Made by a program: the position numbers and the translations under genes
In this document: positions 52,085 through 60,164 of the stretch, piece after piece
How the letters are laid out: each line of letters begins with the position of its first letter
Numbering within the stretch: the stretch's first letter is position 1
Assembly (NCBI GenBank): GCA_002855745.1
Contig: NDWX01000002.1
Span: forward strand, 62,001 to 126,000
Source: Thermofilum sp. NZ13
GTDB taxonomy: Archaea > Thermoproteota > Thermoprotei > Thermofilales > Thermofilaceae
DNA: 64,000 bases
Reading direction: 5' to 3'
Notes under the pieces: model-generated
Seen by the model: only the letters and a program-made list of their open reading frames with translations
Told to the model about the DNA's origin: nothing
The model's database searches: none

Positions 52085-52367
52085 CTATCTTCTTCAGAGA
52101 ATCAGGCGAGACCTCAATCCTGAAGTCGGTGAGCTTGTACACTTTCTTCGGGCGAGGGCCGGGGACGACCTCCCCTTTGATCAAGCCCGCTCTCTCGAGC
52201 GCAGTGACGTGCAGGTGAGTCAGGGGGTAGGAGAGACCAAGAACCTTCGAGAGCTCGTACGCGTGTCTAGGCTTCACAGCTATTAGCGCTAGCATCTTGA
52301 GGCGGATAGGGTTCGCTAGCACATGCAACACCTCTGTAAGCTCTTCAATTCGCTTTTTACCTTCCAT
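52065..52367 (-). CDS. ArsR-type winged-helix regulator
   Basis: A 100-residue DNA-binding protein: VLHVLANPIRLKMLALI (first helix of the ArsR fold), AYELSKVLGLSYPLTHLHVT as helix-turn-helix, and a wing with VVPGPRPKKVYKL. No Cys pair, so it is not a metal sensor of the classic type. It is the first gene of the operon that ends with the bactofilin-like gene, hence likely autoregulatory. ATG 52367; a TATA-like box lies about 30 bp upstream. Confidence 0.85.
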   Translation of the reverse strand: MEGKKRIEELTEVLHVLANPIRLKMLALIAVKPRHAYELSKVLGLSYPLTHLHVTALERAGLIKGEVVPGPRPKKVYKLTDFRIEVSPDSLKKIGEELEG

Positions 52368-52384
52368 GCCATCAATTCTCCATA

Positions 52385-52424
52385 ACCTGCATCTTACATA
52401 TAAGCTTTACTTTACATAACCGGA
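52385..52424 (-). promoter_or_regulatory. promoter of the arsR-bactofilin operon
   Basis: On the minus strand TAAAGCTTATATGTAAG (about 52390-52408) supplies a TATA-like box some 30 bp before the ATG. The segment TTACATA recurs as TTTACATAA 17 bp away, so a dimeric ArsR protein could bind across the box. It lies partly in the end of the aldolase gene. Confidence 0.4.
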
Positions 52425-53215
52425 TCCTCCCTTAACCCTAGTTCCTCCATAACCTTGCTGGCCGATGCACCTCTGTGGATTACGTTCATAAGCGCTTTCA
52501 CGACAAGCCCAGGAGAGCTATGCTGGAATATATTCCTCCCAATGGCGGCTCCGGCGGCGCCGGCCCTAACCGCGTCCTCCACTCTCCTCAAAACCTCAAG
52601 GAGGGGCGCCTTCGACGCGCCCAGAACAACGACGGGGACTGGGGTTTTGCGGACGACCTCGGAGAAGTTTTCAGTGTAGATTGTTTTGACTATGTCGGCT
52701 CCCAGCTCGGCCGCGATCCTCGCGCCGTAGGCTACGACGTCGCTGTCCACGCTAGGGAAGCCCGGCTGCTTAGGCACGACCTCAGCCATAACAGGTACTC
52801 CGAGCAACTCGGCCTGCTCGACTACGCTTGCCAGCTTCTCCCATAGGGCCGACTCGTTACGGGAGCCTGGATACACCATGACGCTCACGGCGTCAGCCCC
52901 AAGCCTTACCGCGCGTTCCACGCTTGAGATGAGCCTGTCGTCGGTCTCGTCGAGGCTCCTGACTGTTCCTGTGCCATCGATCCTGGCCACGATGAAGGTG
53001 CCAGGAAGCATCTCCCAGTACTTCTCTATCAGCGCGGGGGTCATCATAACCGCGTCCGGCGAGCCCTCAGGAACCATCCTAAGCGTTGCCCGCATGTCCT
53101 CAATTCCTTTTATGGGCCCGTGCCTCCTCCCGTGGTCCAGTGCAACAATAAGGGCTTTGCCGTCTCTGAAGAGCCTCGCTAGCCTCAGCCTTTTCCCGGA
53201 GCTCAAGGCTCCCAC
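52412..53215 (-). CDS. class I DhnA-type aldolase
   Basis: A 267-residue TIM-barrel aldolase of the archaeal FbaB/DhnA/LsrF family: [15 protein letters not shown] near residue 22, [23 protein letters not shown] with the Schiff-base Lys, [10 protein letters not shown] and the phosphate loop [14 protein letters not shown]. The group includes fructose-bisphosphate aldolase, ADH synthase and sugar-phosphate lyases. It overlaps the cyclophilin-like gene by 13 bp and follows a sugar epimerase, so a role in sugar or sugar-acid breakdown is more likely than aromatic amino-acid synthesis. Confidence 0.85.
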   Translation of the reverse strand: MGALSSGKRLRLARLFRDGKALIVALDHGRRHGPIKGIEDMRATLRMVPEGSPDAVMMTPALIEKYWEMLPGTFIVARIDGTGTVRSLDETDDRLISSVERAVRLGADAVSVMVYPGSRNESALWEKLASVVEQAELLGVPVMAEVVPKQPGFPSVDSDVVAYGARIAAELGADIVKTIYTENFSEVVRKTPVPVVVLGASKAPLLEVLRRVEDAVRAGAAGAAIGRNIFQHSSPGLVVKALMNVIHRGASASKVMEELGLREDPVM

Positions 53216-53586
53216 TCGACTCTCACTTTCTCGCCGCTCTTCACAGCCTTCAGGCGGTCCGGATCGCCCACAACCCTCCCAAATACGTTGACTGGACTTG
53301 CAGGCCTGATCTCACCCGGCTTACTCACGGGAGTTGGCCCGAAGAAGAGGCAAATAGCGTTTCCAGGAGGCCAGTAGGCAACGTCGCCTCTCTCGACGAC
53401 CTCCGAGCCTACCTCCTGGCCCACCCTAACGGGCGTGGAGAAGTAGATTTCCTGCCCCCAAAGGTTAACCCTGCTCTCGAAGGGCGCAGCCTTGATGATA
53501 GCCTCTGCGGTCTTGGGGTTCCGCCCGGTCAGCTCCACCTCAACTACCCCTATGCTTTCGGGGAAGATTATCTTTAGCTTACTCAC
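53203..53586 (-). CDS. cyclophilin-like (DUF369/TM1367-type) protein
   Basis: A 127-residue beta-barrel protein of the cyclophilin-like fold seen in TM1367 and archaeal DUF369 members: [20 protein letters not shown], then [20 protein letters not shown] with [10 protein letters not shown]. The residues for proline isomerase activity are not evident. I chose GTG 53586 because the longer frame begins inside the upstream gene and similarity starts at KLKIIFPES; the GTG overlaps the upstream stop by 8 bp. It links the epimerase and aldolase genes, so translation of the three is coupled. Its job is not known. Confidence 0.7.
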   Translation of the reverse strand: MSKLKIIFPESIGVVEVELTGRNPKTAEAIIKAAPFESRVNLWGQEIYFSTPVRVGQEVGSEVVERGDVAYWPPGNAICLFFGPTPVSKPGEIRPASPVNVFGRVVGDPDRLKAVKSGEKVRVEWEP

Positions 53587-54511
53587 GCTCCACCACCCGA
53601 GCAAAAGCCGTGTAGAGCACACCTTTCGCGGCCTCGACCACCTCCCTCCAGTGCTGACCCTCCTCGGGTTTAACCTCGAAGCCGACGGCTCCGCTGTACC
53701 CGATTTCAGCGAGAATCCTCAACAGCTCTTCAACGTCTTCGACCCCGTTGACAGCCCCCGGCCTGTAGAAGCCTGGATGCCAGTCGACCATCCTACCGTC
53801 GGGTAGCTTCTTAGCACACCCGATGTGGATGTGAGAGAGGTAGTCTTTCGCGCGGACGAGGGCGGCCGGCTTCTCGTTCAGCATGGGCGCGTGGCTGAGG
53901 TCCCACAGTAGCCCGATGTTGCTGTACTCCTGCCTGACTTCTCGGACAACTTCAACCGCTTCATCTATAGGTCCTATCAGCTGCCTCTTATCCCACTCTC
54001 TGTCGAACGTCTCCAGGATTAGGCTTACGCCGAGCCTCGAGCCGAGGCTAGCAAGTTCCTTAAGGCTTTTGACGAGCGAGTCCTTTGCCGCTTCTCGGTT
54101 TTCGGGGCCGGGGTCAGCCCCGCTCGAGAAGCCTACCTTCTTTACCCCCCTTGCGGCCGCGATCTCTATTGCTTGCGAGAGAGCCTCGACAGCCTTCCTT
54201 CTCTCGTCCTCATTAACAGATGAGGGGTTCAGGCCTTGAGCTGTAGTCATCGGCTGAAGCCCCACAGCGATGTCCACTCCACTGCTTTGGAGAATTGGCG
54301 CTATGGTTTTCCAAGCCTCGTCGCTCATGAGGTTAACCTCTATAACATCGAAGAAGGGGTCTTTGGCTAGAACCGTTATTGTTTCGATAGCCGCCTGAAC
54401 GTCGCTTTTCACTAGAGGGGGGTTCGCCATGAATGCGACGATGCTGACCTTCCACGGGAAGGGGACCAAGTGGGCGTTCTTCCCCTTCTTAACCGAAACG
54501 GCAAGCATCAA
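53579..54511 (-). CDS. xylose-isomerase-like sugar epimerase
   Basis: A 310-residue TIM-barrel protein of the sugar phosphate isomerase/epimerase group. Likely metal ligands are the Glu in [13 protein letters not shown], the Asp and His in [11 protein letters not shown], the His in [11 protein letters not shown] and the Glu in [11 protein letters not shown]. It is first in a run of three overlapping genes with a cyclophilin-like protein and a DhnA aldolase. Together these could isomerise and cleave a sugar or sugar acid; the substrate is unknown. ATG 54511. Confidence 0.78.
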   Translation of the reverse strand: MMLAVSVKKGKNAHLVPFPWKVSIVAFMANPPLVKSDVQAAIETITVLAKDPFFDVIEVNLMSDEAWKTIAPILQSSGVDIAVGLQPMTTAQGLNPSSVNEDERRKAVEALSQAIEIAAARGVKKVGFSSGADPGPENREAAKDSLVKSLKELASLGSRLGVSLILETFDREWDKRQLIGPIDEAVEVVREVRQEYSNIGLLWDLSHAPMLNEKPAALVRAKDYLSHIHIGCAKKLPDGRMVDWHPGFYRPGAVNGVEDVEELLRILAEIGYSGAVGFEVKPEEGQHWREVVEAAKGVLYTAFARVVERE

Positions 54512-54559
54512 GCTGAAAGCTGTGAATAGAGTTAAAAGCTTTGCTAAGTAACAGCTCTT

Positions 54560-55435
54560 GTGCTAGAAATCGTTCTAAGTATTTACACGCCCATAGTGAT
54601 CGGGGTTTTACTCGGAGCCGGCCTGAACCCTGGGGAAAGGGAGCTCTACTTCTTTTCGAAGGTGGTCCTTTACGCCTTCCTGCCAGCGCTCCTGTTCACA
54701 TCCACGTACAGCCGTGTCTTCCAGGCGACAGATCTGCGACCGTTCGCCCTCACCGCTCTAAGCGCTCTGAGCGTCGTTTTAACGTTCTTGCTAACGAGGG
54801 CTCTGAAAGAGAGGGCCGAAGTCGTCTTAACGTCAATGTACGCAAACGCGGGATACTTACCTGTAGGAATCGCCCAGTCCTTGTGGGGCACAGAGGGCGT
54901 TGCGAGTGTGGGCTTCTACATTTTCGGTAACAACTCCGTCTCTAACGCCTTAGCCCCCACGCTCTCGAGCCGGATCAGCTCCCCGTACTCTCTGGCGAGA
55001 AGAATCCTGTCCTTCCCGCCAATCGCCGCCGTGATGCTGGGACTGGTGCTAGGGGCAGTAAGGGTAACTTTGCCCAGCCTCGTTATACAGCTTCTGAAGC
55101 CGTTCTCCGATGCCGCTGCGACAATAGCCCTGGTCCAGTTAGGGGTTGAGTTCGGCGTTAAGCCTGCGCTTGACCCAGAGGGGTTAAAGTCCTACGCGTA
55201 CAGGCTCGCCGTAGTAGTTCCCCTCACACTTCTGTTCGTCAAGACGGGTATCCTCGAGGGCGTGGATAGGGGCGTGGCTGTCCTAGAGAGCGTTATGCCA
55301 AGCGCCGCGTCCTGCGTACCTATTTCACGGGAACTTGGCTTGGACGCTAGACGGGTAGCGCGCATAGTTGTGACGTCTACGCTTGTAAGCACCGTTGCTG
55401 TTCTACCTCCGCTACTCGTCTTCGTTCCGCTGTAG
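54560..55435 (+). CDS. AEC-family permease
   Basis: A 291-residue membrane protein with about ten helices, of the auxin-efflux-carrier family. Landmarks are IYTPIVIGVLLGAGL at the start, the broken helix region YANAGYLPVGIAQSLWG, and SVMPSAASCVPISRELGL near the end, a family hallmark. Members export or import organic acids. It starts at a GTG about 48 bp from the divergent epimerase gene, which suggests it may carry a substrate or product of that cluster. Confidence 0.82.
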   Translation: MLEIVLSIYTPIVIGVLLGAGLNPGERELYFFSKVVLYAFLPALLFTSTYSRVFQATDLRPFALTALSALSVVLTFLLTRALKERAEVVLTSMYANAGYLPVGIAQSLWGTEGVASVGFYIFGNNSVSNALAPTLSSRISSPYSLARRILSFPPIAAVMLGLVLGAVRVTLPSLVIQLLKPFSDAAATIALVQLGVEFGVKPALDPEGLKSYAYRLAVVVPLTLLFVKTGILEGVDRGVAVLESVMPSAASCVPISRELGLDARRVARIVVTSTLVSTVAVLPPLLVFVPL

Positions 55436-55484
55436 CCTCGATACGTTTAGTTTATTTGTATCCTCGGCTTCGCGCAATCGGAGT

Positions 55485-55982
55485 ATGATCAGGTCGATCG
55501 TAGCATTGATCGTCTCAATCCTGCTCCTATCGGCAGCGATGGTGACCTCGCTGGGGAGGCAGGGAGGTCAAAGCGAGGGGGCGAGTGGAGCGACTTCGAT
55601 CAGAACTCTTTCCTCTAACGCAACAACGGTACCTTCCCAGCCGTCAGGCAACATCACAAGACACACGCAAGCGACTGCGGGCACGGTCTCGATGCTCCTC
55701 GCATCGTTAGTTCTGGCTCTCGGCACACTCTACGTTGTCGCATCAGCACTGAGGGTTAGATTTGCGCACGGCTTCCTTGAGAGAGAAGCATCGAAGGTCA
55801 AGCTCTCAAAAGCGACCTCGTCAGCAAGCCTGTTTTTCGCGCTGCTTTCCGCTGCGCTCGCCGCAGTTAGCGTCAATCCTCCGCTGCTCGTCTTCTCGTC
55901 AGTGCTGGCCGCGGTATCAGCGCACTTGTACATAAAGGGCAAGAGAGCAGAAAAAGCGCTAGTGAGGCTCCTCGCTTCCTAG
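55485..55982 (+). CDS. three-helix membrane protein, unknown
   Basis: A 165-residue protein. A first helix (residues 3-20) acts as signal anchor, followed by a Ser/Thr/Asn-rich external loop (residues 25-60, with sequons NAT and NIT), a second helix (62-85), a basic loop and two more hydrophobic segments (about 108-145). The frame is open from 55395, but ATG 55485 begins with the helix and lies 30 bp from TTTATTTGTATCC (55451-55463). I do not recognise it. The end overlaps the asparaginase gene by 24 bp. Confidence 0.6.
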   Translation: MIRSIVALIVSILLLSAAMVTSLGRQGGQSEGASGATSIRTLSSNATTVPSQPSGNITRHTQATAGTVSMLLASLVLALGTLYVVASALRVRFAHGFLEREASKVKLSKATSSASLFFALLSAALAAVSVNPPLLVFSSVLAAVSAHLYIKGKRAEKALVRLLAS

Positions 55983-56906
55983 CAACGCTACCCGGGGCTC
56001 TCCACCCTTAAACGTGTAACCTCTCAGGAAAACCTCGCAGTTGGAGTGAATCCCGATGTTCCCAGCCGCGTCGAGGGCTATCAACCCGATGGTGTTTTCC
56101 TCGGAAAACAGCCTCGTGACCTCGTGCACCACGTCACGAACAGCCTGCTCAACGCTTACGCCGGACTTCACCTTAAAGGCCACTCTCGCCGCTGCAAGGT
56201 ACCTGGCGATGAGCTCCCCGATACCGGTAGCAGAGACCGCCACCACACCGTTCTCGGCGTAGACGCCTGCTCCGGGGAGGGGTGTGTCGCCCACACGTCC
56301 CGGAAGCTTCAACCACAGCCCGCCAGTGCTGGTGGCAGCCGCCAGGTTTCCATCCCTGTCTAAGGCAACTGCTCCGACAGTGTCTGGTAGAAAGAGCCTG
56401 GCGATCTCAAAGTTCCTCTTCCACAAATCATAGCCGAGACTCCTCGCCTTTTCGAGAAGCTCCCGATACCTCTCGAGGAGCCTTGGCGGAGGGGGCGGGG
56501 TACGCTCGAAGCCCAAGGCCTCCGCCAGCTTATCGGCCCCATAGCCCACGAGAAAGACGTGGTCTGTTCTCTCCATGACTTTGCGCGCCAGCGACACGGC
56601 ATTCCAGGTGTACTTTAGCGAGGCTACGGCTCCGAAGCTTAGGTCTCTCCCGAACATCACGCTTGCATCCAGCGCCTGCTCTCCCAGAAGGTTAAGTGAT
56701 GCTCCTTTTCCCGCGTTGAAGACGCCGGAGCCTTCCATGCTCTTCACCGCCGCTTCAACCGCATCCAAAGCGTTTCCCGAGGACAGCGCACTCATGCCAT
56801 CATAGAGGGCCGAGCGCAGTGCCTCCTCGATCGCTACCCGCTCCTCCAAAATAGAGGGTCTGAACCTCCCCGCACCACCGTGAATTACGAGCACTTCTCG
56901 TAGCAC
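55959..56906 (-). CDS. Ntn-type asparaginase / isoaspartyl peptidase
   Basis: A 315-residue plant-type asparaginase (Ntn hydrolase) that cleaves itself and then splits asparagine or isoaspartyl peptides. VIHGGAGRF opens the fold; the nucleophilic Thr is in PDTVGAVALDRDGNLAAATS near residue 175; GRVGDTPLPGAGVYAEN and VSATGIGELI shape the active site. ATG 56906 lies 15 bp after the right end of a 105-bp repeat, whose CTAAAAAGTACC could be the promoter. In hyperthermophiles the enzyme helps remove damaged isoaspartyl residues. Confidence 0.92.
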   Translation of the reverse strand: MLREVLVIHGGAGRFRPSILEERVAIEEALRSALYDGMSALSSGNALDAVEAAVKSMEGSGVFNAGKGASLNLLGEQALDASVMFGRDLSFGAVASLKYTWNAVSLARKVMERTDHVFLVGYGADKLAEALGFERTPPPPPRLLERYRELLEKARSLGYDLWKRNFEIARLFLPDTVGAVALDRDGNLAAATSTGGLWLKLPGRVGDTPLPGAGVYAENGVVAVSATGIGELIARYLAAARVAFKVKSGVSVEQAVRDVVHEVTRLFSEENTIGLIALDAAGNIGIHSNCEVFLRGYTFKGGEPRVALLGSEEPH

Positions 56907-56920
56907 AGCTTAGGTGTAGT

Positions 56921-57029
56921 ACTGGTACTTTTTAGTTTTTCCCATGTTTACTCCCGTGTTCGACATGCGTCTTCCCTCGCTTCCAATGGTTTGGAGAAGG
57001 GGTTGTGGGAGGGTGCTTGAGCAACACCT
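56921..57029 (-). repeat. 105-bp dispersed repeat, copy D
   Basis: Minus-strand copy with GTTGCTCAAGCACCCTCC at the left, GGAAGCGAGGGAAGACGC in the middle, GTCGAACACGGGAG, and GGGAAAAACTAAAAAGTACC at the right, 15 bp before the asparaginase ATG. About 45 bp upstream of its left end is the box TTTATAGG (57072-57079). It shares the short form of copy C, without a ribbon-helix-helix gene. Confidence 0.8.
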
Positions 57030-57104
57030 GCACACCTCTACGGCTCTTATCAGCCACAGCACGCGTGAACGCCTATAAACCCCCTCATGCGCTCAGCCTT
57101 GATT

Positions 57105-57318
57105 GTCGAGGTCAGCGCTGAGGTCTGGGAAGCGTGGCGGGGTGGCTCGAGCTGACCGGCCTCGCAAAGACTTTGTGGCGCCTCAGGTAGCCGAAGCCCC
57201 TCAGCAAGGCCTTCGCCACGAGGAACACCAGGCACATCCTTCGGATTTGGAGAGGCTATGCTCAGCAGGCCTCGTGAAGGAGGCTGTGGTTGGCAACATC
57301 CTCGTGCTGCTCGGCTAA
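57105..57318 (+). pseudogene. winged-helix regulator remnant, copy D
   Basis: Read on the plus strand it begins VEVSAEVWEAW, shifts frame, continues RWLELTGLAKTLWRLR, hits a TAG, goes on PKPLSKAFATRNTRH, and after another shift ends CSAGLVKEAVVGNILVLLG. Two frameshifts and one stop make it a clear pseudogene of the gene at 59349-59623. Confidence 0.7.
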
Positions 57319-57424
57319 ACGGCGAGGAATTGATGTGCGGCGATGCTGCCTTGAGGCGCATCAGGCGCGGAGCCTCAGCTGCTTCCCGTGCAACATAACC
57401 GTCGCTATGTGCGAGCATGTCCTC

Positions 57425-57540
57425 GCCTTCCTCATATAGCCGTAAGCCCTGGAGAAGCAGTCAGCCTTCAACAACCGGTGTAACGATGTTATACTTTCAG
57501 GGTAATCATCGGAGCAAATATTAACCCCCTGTGCTAGAAT
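57425..57540 (-). repeat. accessory repeat block, copy 2
   Basis: The minus strand matches 21715-21830: GGGGGTTAATATTTGCTCCG, GAAAGTATAACATCGTTACA, and CAGGGCTTACGGCTA in the same order and spacing. It is the second arm of the inverted pair. No gene seen. Confidence 0.7.
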
Positions 57541-57567
57541 GTAGCTAAGGCTCGTAGCAATAAGAAT

Positions 57568-57670
57568 TGGCCGGTGAAGGGGTGAGCCGGCTAGTGGAGG
57601 CGCGGGCTACAGGGTGCTTCCCTGAGAAAACTGGCGCCGCACGGGGGCGCCTGCACTCTCGGGGAAAAGA
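57568..57670 (+). repeat. structured repeat, two hairpins, copy 2
   Basis: The plus strand repeats the hairpins of 21585-21690: GGCCGG (57569-57574) with CCGGCT, outer arms CCCTGAGA (57620-57627) and TCTCGGGG (57657-57664), inner arms GGCGCC (57633-57638 and 57646-57651). One C-to-T change in the outer arm still pairs as U-G, while loop bases differ more, so the fold has been kept. Confidence 0.75.
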
Positions 57671-57714
57671 AAGTGGGGCGAGAGGGGGCAAAACAGCTCG
57701 AATCAGGCAGGCCG

Positions 57715-57840
57715 AGGCCCCGGCCCGCGGTTGGCCGCTGCGGTGCGCGGTGGCCACCGGCTGCTCCTCCCCGGAAGCCCCCGAGAGAGGCAGGCCCGAA
57801 GAGGGCGATGCGACACCCCCGTGGGGCGACCCCGAGGCTG
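57715..57840 (+). ncRNA. candidate orphan omega-RNA-like end
   Basis: A GC-rich stretch that resembles the 3' end of the TnpB element at 25235-25425: GGCCCCGGCC near its start, GAGGGCGATG, then CCCCGTGGGGCGACCCC. It lies only about 50 bp from the left-end hairpins at 57568-57670, so the whole looks like a TnpB element of under 300 bp that has lost its gene. RNA expression is inferred only. Confidence 0.4.
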
Positions 57841-57957
57841 AGCAAGGATGACGACGACTTCAAGGGGGGCCAGCAGGGGCAGAAAAGGAGGAGCTTAGGC
57901 ACGGCTTTCATGGAAATATTTTTTACCACCCTTGCTGAGCTAAGCTTTGGTGCGCAA

Positions 57958-58299
57958 ATGTACCCGGTTGGAGGCTACCCAGTGATCCCACTTCAGTTCA
58001 ACATAGGTCCCACCGAGATACTCCTCCTCATCGTAATCGCGCTAATCCTCTTTGGGCCGAAGAAGCTCCCCGAGCTCGCAAAGGCCGCCGGTGAGGCTGT
58101 CAGGATATTCCGAGAGGAGAGCCAGAAGATAACCTCTTCGGTCGAAGAGGCGACATCCCCTAAACCCCAAACAACCTCCCTCTCAGATGAGGAGCTTAGA
58201 AAGCTCGCCGAGAAGCTTGGCGTGGAATCCGAGGGCAAATCCAAGGAAGAGCTCGTTGAAGAAGTGATCAAGAAGGCTAAGGAGAAAGGCCTCATATAG
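57958..58299 (+). CDS. tatA: TatA/TatB-type translocase protein
   Basis: A 113-residue subunit of the twin-arginine export pore. It has the family core: NIGPTEILLLIVIALILFGP, KKLPELAKAAGEAVRIFREE, that is, short helix, FGPKKLPE hinge and amphipathic helix. A charged tail follows, ending with an SAP-like helix-turn (LRKLAEKLGVESEGKSKEEL). The frame extends upstream into the repeat DNA and is not coding there. ATG 57958 is about 35 bp after AAATATTTTTTACC (57914-57927); ATG 57910 is the other choice. No tatC in the window. Confidence 0.88.
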   Translation: MYPVGGYPVIPLQFNIGPTEILLLIVIALILFGPKKLPELAKAAGEAVRIFREESQKITSSVEEATSPKPQTTSLSDEELRKLAEKLGVESEGKSKEELVEEVIKKAKEKGLI

Positions 58300-58365
58300 C
58301 CGTTCAACAGCATTTTAAGCAATACATACATTTTGCTGCAAGCTTTCTCTTCTTCCTAGAGGTTC

Positions 58366-59334
58366 ATGGAAGTCCTGCTTAAAAAGAGGCCGAAGAAGTA
58401 CCTGCTCGACTACTTGGCTCAGTCCAGCCAGAAAGTGAGTGAAGAGATCTCCAGAGTGGAGCGGCTCTACGAGGAATTGCTGAGGAAAGGCGAGTCGAAC
58501 GCCTTCTTGAAGGCCCTCGTAGAGAAAATAGCATCCGAGCTCACGATCCCCGACCCTCCCCTCCCGCCCGAGTCCGAGGCTCTGCCTCAGAGGCTCGAGG
58601 AGTACGAGAGGGGTCTCAGGTCTCTTGAGGAGGCGCTTAAACAGACACTAAGCTTCCTTGAGAGAGTTGAGAAAGTGCTACCGGAGGCAGACAAGGCTGT
58701 CGAAAGAGTTGAGAACTACGTGAAGCTCGTAAGCCCGCTCAACCCAACGATGGCCTCCGAAGCCGCCAAAGCGGCAGCGAGGGTGAGGAGGGTTCAAGAG
58801 CTGCTACTGAAAGAGCCTAAAATGTCTACTCTGGCAGACCTCGAGAGGGGGCTGGAAGAGCTCGATAGAGTCGAGAGAGCTCTGAGAGCCGAGTACGAGA
58901 AGGCTCTCGGTTTCATACTCAGAGATCTGCAGGCGACACGAGAGGTGGCCAGGAGGGCTGTTGCCGCCGCGGTTCTCCAGGAGAAGAGCGTCCTAGAAAG
59001 GGAGGTCGAAAAGCTTAACAGGCTGGAGCAAGAGCTCGTGGAGCTCAAGGTGAACCCACAGCCGCTTGACACGCAGAAGTTCTACGCGGAGCTTAGAAGG
59101 ATTAAGAGCGCTGCGGAGGAAGTCCTGAACAAGAACCTCGCACCTAGCGAAGCTAAGGTTCTCGAGTCTGTGCTGTGGCTGGCCTCCTCGAGCGACAGTA
59201 AAGTCTTCGAGTTCTCGGACTTCGTCGAGCTCGTAGCCAGGAGAGGAGAGGTCGGCACAAGTGAGGCGCTGTCCGCCTTGTATAGGCTGTCGAAAAACGG
59301 CGCAGTGAAGGTGGTTGTGCGGGTCCTCGCGTAG
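58366..59334 (+). CDS. coiled-coil protein with C-terminal winged helix
   Basis: A 322-residue soluble protein. Residues 20-260 are mostly coiled coil (for example EEISRVERLYEELLRKGE and VLEREVEKLNRLEQELVELK). The last 65 residues look like a winged helix (VLESVLWLASSSDSKVFEFS, ALSALYRLSKNGAVKVVV). The layout is like chromosome- or membrane-linked archaeal proteins of unknown role. It follows tatA by 66 bp on the same strand and may share its transcript. I do not recognise the family. Confidence 0.6.
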   Translation: MEVLLKKRPKKYLLDYLAQSSQKVSEEISRVERLYEELLRKGESNAFLKALVEKIASELTIPDPPLPPESEALPQRLEEYERGLRSLEEALKQTLSFLERVEKVLPEADKAVERVENYVKLVSPLNPTMASEAAKAAARVRRVQELLLKEPKMSTLADLERGLEELDRVERALRAEYEKALGFILRDLQATREVARRAVAAAVLQEKSVLEREVEKLNRLEQELVELKVNPQPLDTQKFYAELRRIKSAAEEVLNKNLAPSEAKVLESVLWLASSSDSKVFEFSDFVELVARRGEVGTSEALSALYRLSKNGAVKVVVRVLA

Positions 59335-59348
59335 TGGCTCTGCCTAAG

Positions 59349-59623
59349 CTAGAGCTTGAACACGACGTTCTCAGTCGAAGCCAGCAGGCCGCAGGCCCGC
59401 TCCGTCAGGTAGACGTAGCGCGTGTTGCCCACTACTGCCTCCCTCACGAGGCCGGCTGAGCGGAGCTCTCCAGCGCAGCGGCGGTGTGCCTCGAGTTCCT
59501 CGCGGCGAAGGCCCTGCTGAGCGGCCTAGGCTCGCGCAGGCGCCACAGCGCTTTCGTGAGGCCGGTCAGCTCCAGCCACCTCGCAACGCTCTCCCACACC
59601 TCCCCGCTAACCTCGACCATCAT
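59349..59623 (-). pseudogene. winged-helix regulator, best copy, one frameshift
   Basis: The most complete copy of a small regulator of about 90 residues. From ATG 59623 it reads VEVSGEVWESVARWLELTGL, then RPLSRAFAARNSRHTAAAL; one frameshift near 59480, then LRSAGLVREAVVGNTRYVYL and TERACGLLASTENVVFKL. The second half is a clear helix-turn-helix plus wing. The total length of 275 bp is not a multiple of three, which confirms the shift. Divergent from the RHH gene at 59691. Confidence 0.7.
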
Positions 59624-59690
59624 GGCTAAGCGCTAGGGGGGTTATAAGCGTTCACATAAGCTGTGCTCGTCGAGGCTATGTCAATGCATA

Positions 59691-59816
59691 GTGCTCGAGC
59701 GCTCAGAGACTATCTGCATCCGCTTGACGCCAGCCGAGAAGAAGAGGCTGAGGAAGGAGGCCTCGGAGAGGGGCCTGAGCCTCTCAGACTACCTGCGGCT
59801 CAAGCTCCTAGGCTGA
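59691..59816 (+). CDS. small ribbon-helix-helix protein
   Basis: A 41-residue protein, too short for usual gene finders. It starts at a GTG and reads MLERSETICIRLTPAEKKRL, followed by RKEASERGLSLSDYLRLKLL: a beta strand (TICIRLT) and two helices, the ribbon-helix-helix pattern of CopG/VapB-type repressors and antitoxins. A TATA-like GTTATAAG lies at 59641-59648. It is the only intact copy; 22075-22203 is a broken one. No toxin gene is near, but the divergent winged-helix gene is a fixed companion. Confidence 0.6.
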   Translation: MLERSETICIRLTPAEKKRLRKEASERGLSLSDYLRLKLLG

Positions 59817-59823
59817 AAACTTA

Positions 59824-59856
59824 AAGTCTTTTTTCCCTATTTTTCTGTTTTTCCCA
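59824..59856 (+). terminator. T-rich terminator after RHH gene
   Basis: GTCTTTTTTCCC, then TATTTTTCTGTTTTTCCC: three T runs on the sense strand right after the ribbon-helix-helix stop. A similar C/T-rich run follows the broken copy at about 22204-22232. Confidence 0.5.
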
Positions 59857-59906
59857 CCTTACCTGACCATCACGCATACTGTGATATTACTAGCCCAGAC
59901 CGCGGA

Positions 59907-60010
59907 GACGTTGCTCGAACACCCTCCCGCAACCCCTCTCCAGCGCGATGGAAGCGAGGGAAGACGCGGGTCGAACACGGGAGAAAACAAGGGAAAAACT
60001 AAAAACGCCA
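59907..60010 (+). repeat. 105-bp dispersed repeat, copy B
   Basis: Copy with GTTGCTCGAACACCCTCCC, GGAAGCGAGGGAAGACGCGG, GTCGAACACGGGAG and GGGAAAAACTAAAAACGCC in order. It lies 90 bp after the ribbon-helix-helix gene, as copy A does, and about 155 bp before copy C. Confidence 0.8.
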
Positions 60011-60164
60011 TTGTTACGTCCTGGGAACAATGTCCTAACAAACACGGAGTAGATGGGCCTGCGGGGCTAAATAAGGGTGCGGTCTTGCCCCCTCTCGAGG
60101 GTTCCGGGGGAGCGTTATAATTCTTCATATATGCTGTGACCGCTAAGCGTAGAGAGGGCGCATG
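60011..60164 (+). other. spacer between repeat copies B and C
   Basis: About 150 bp with no gene. It holds the box GCGTTATAATTC (60112-60123), which by comparison with the other loci is the promoter part of copy C. Otherwise nothing recognisable. Confidence 0.4.

Noticed and set aside
57567-57957. Overlapping frames read through the hairpin and GC-rich repeat DNA before tatA
   Set aside because: Low-complexity Arg/Gly/Pro products from structured repeats; TatA similarity starts at the membrane helix.
59679-59828. Alternative frame from ATG 59679 over the ribbon-helix-helix gene
   Set aside because: Its product is low-complexity and acidic, while the GTG 59691 frame gives a proper ribbon-helix-helix pattern also seen in the broken copy.
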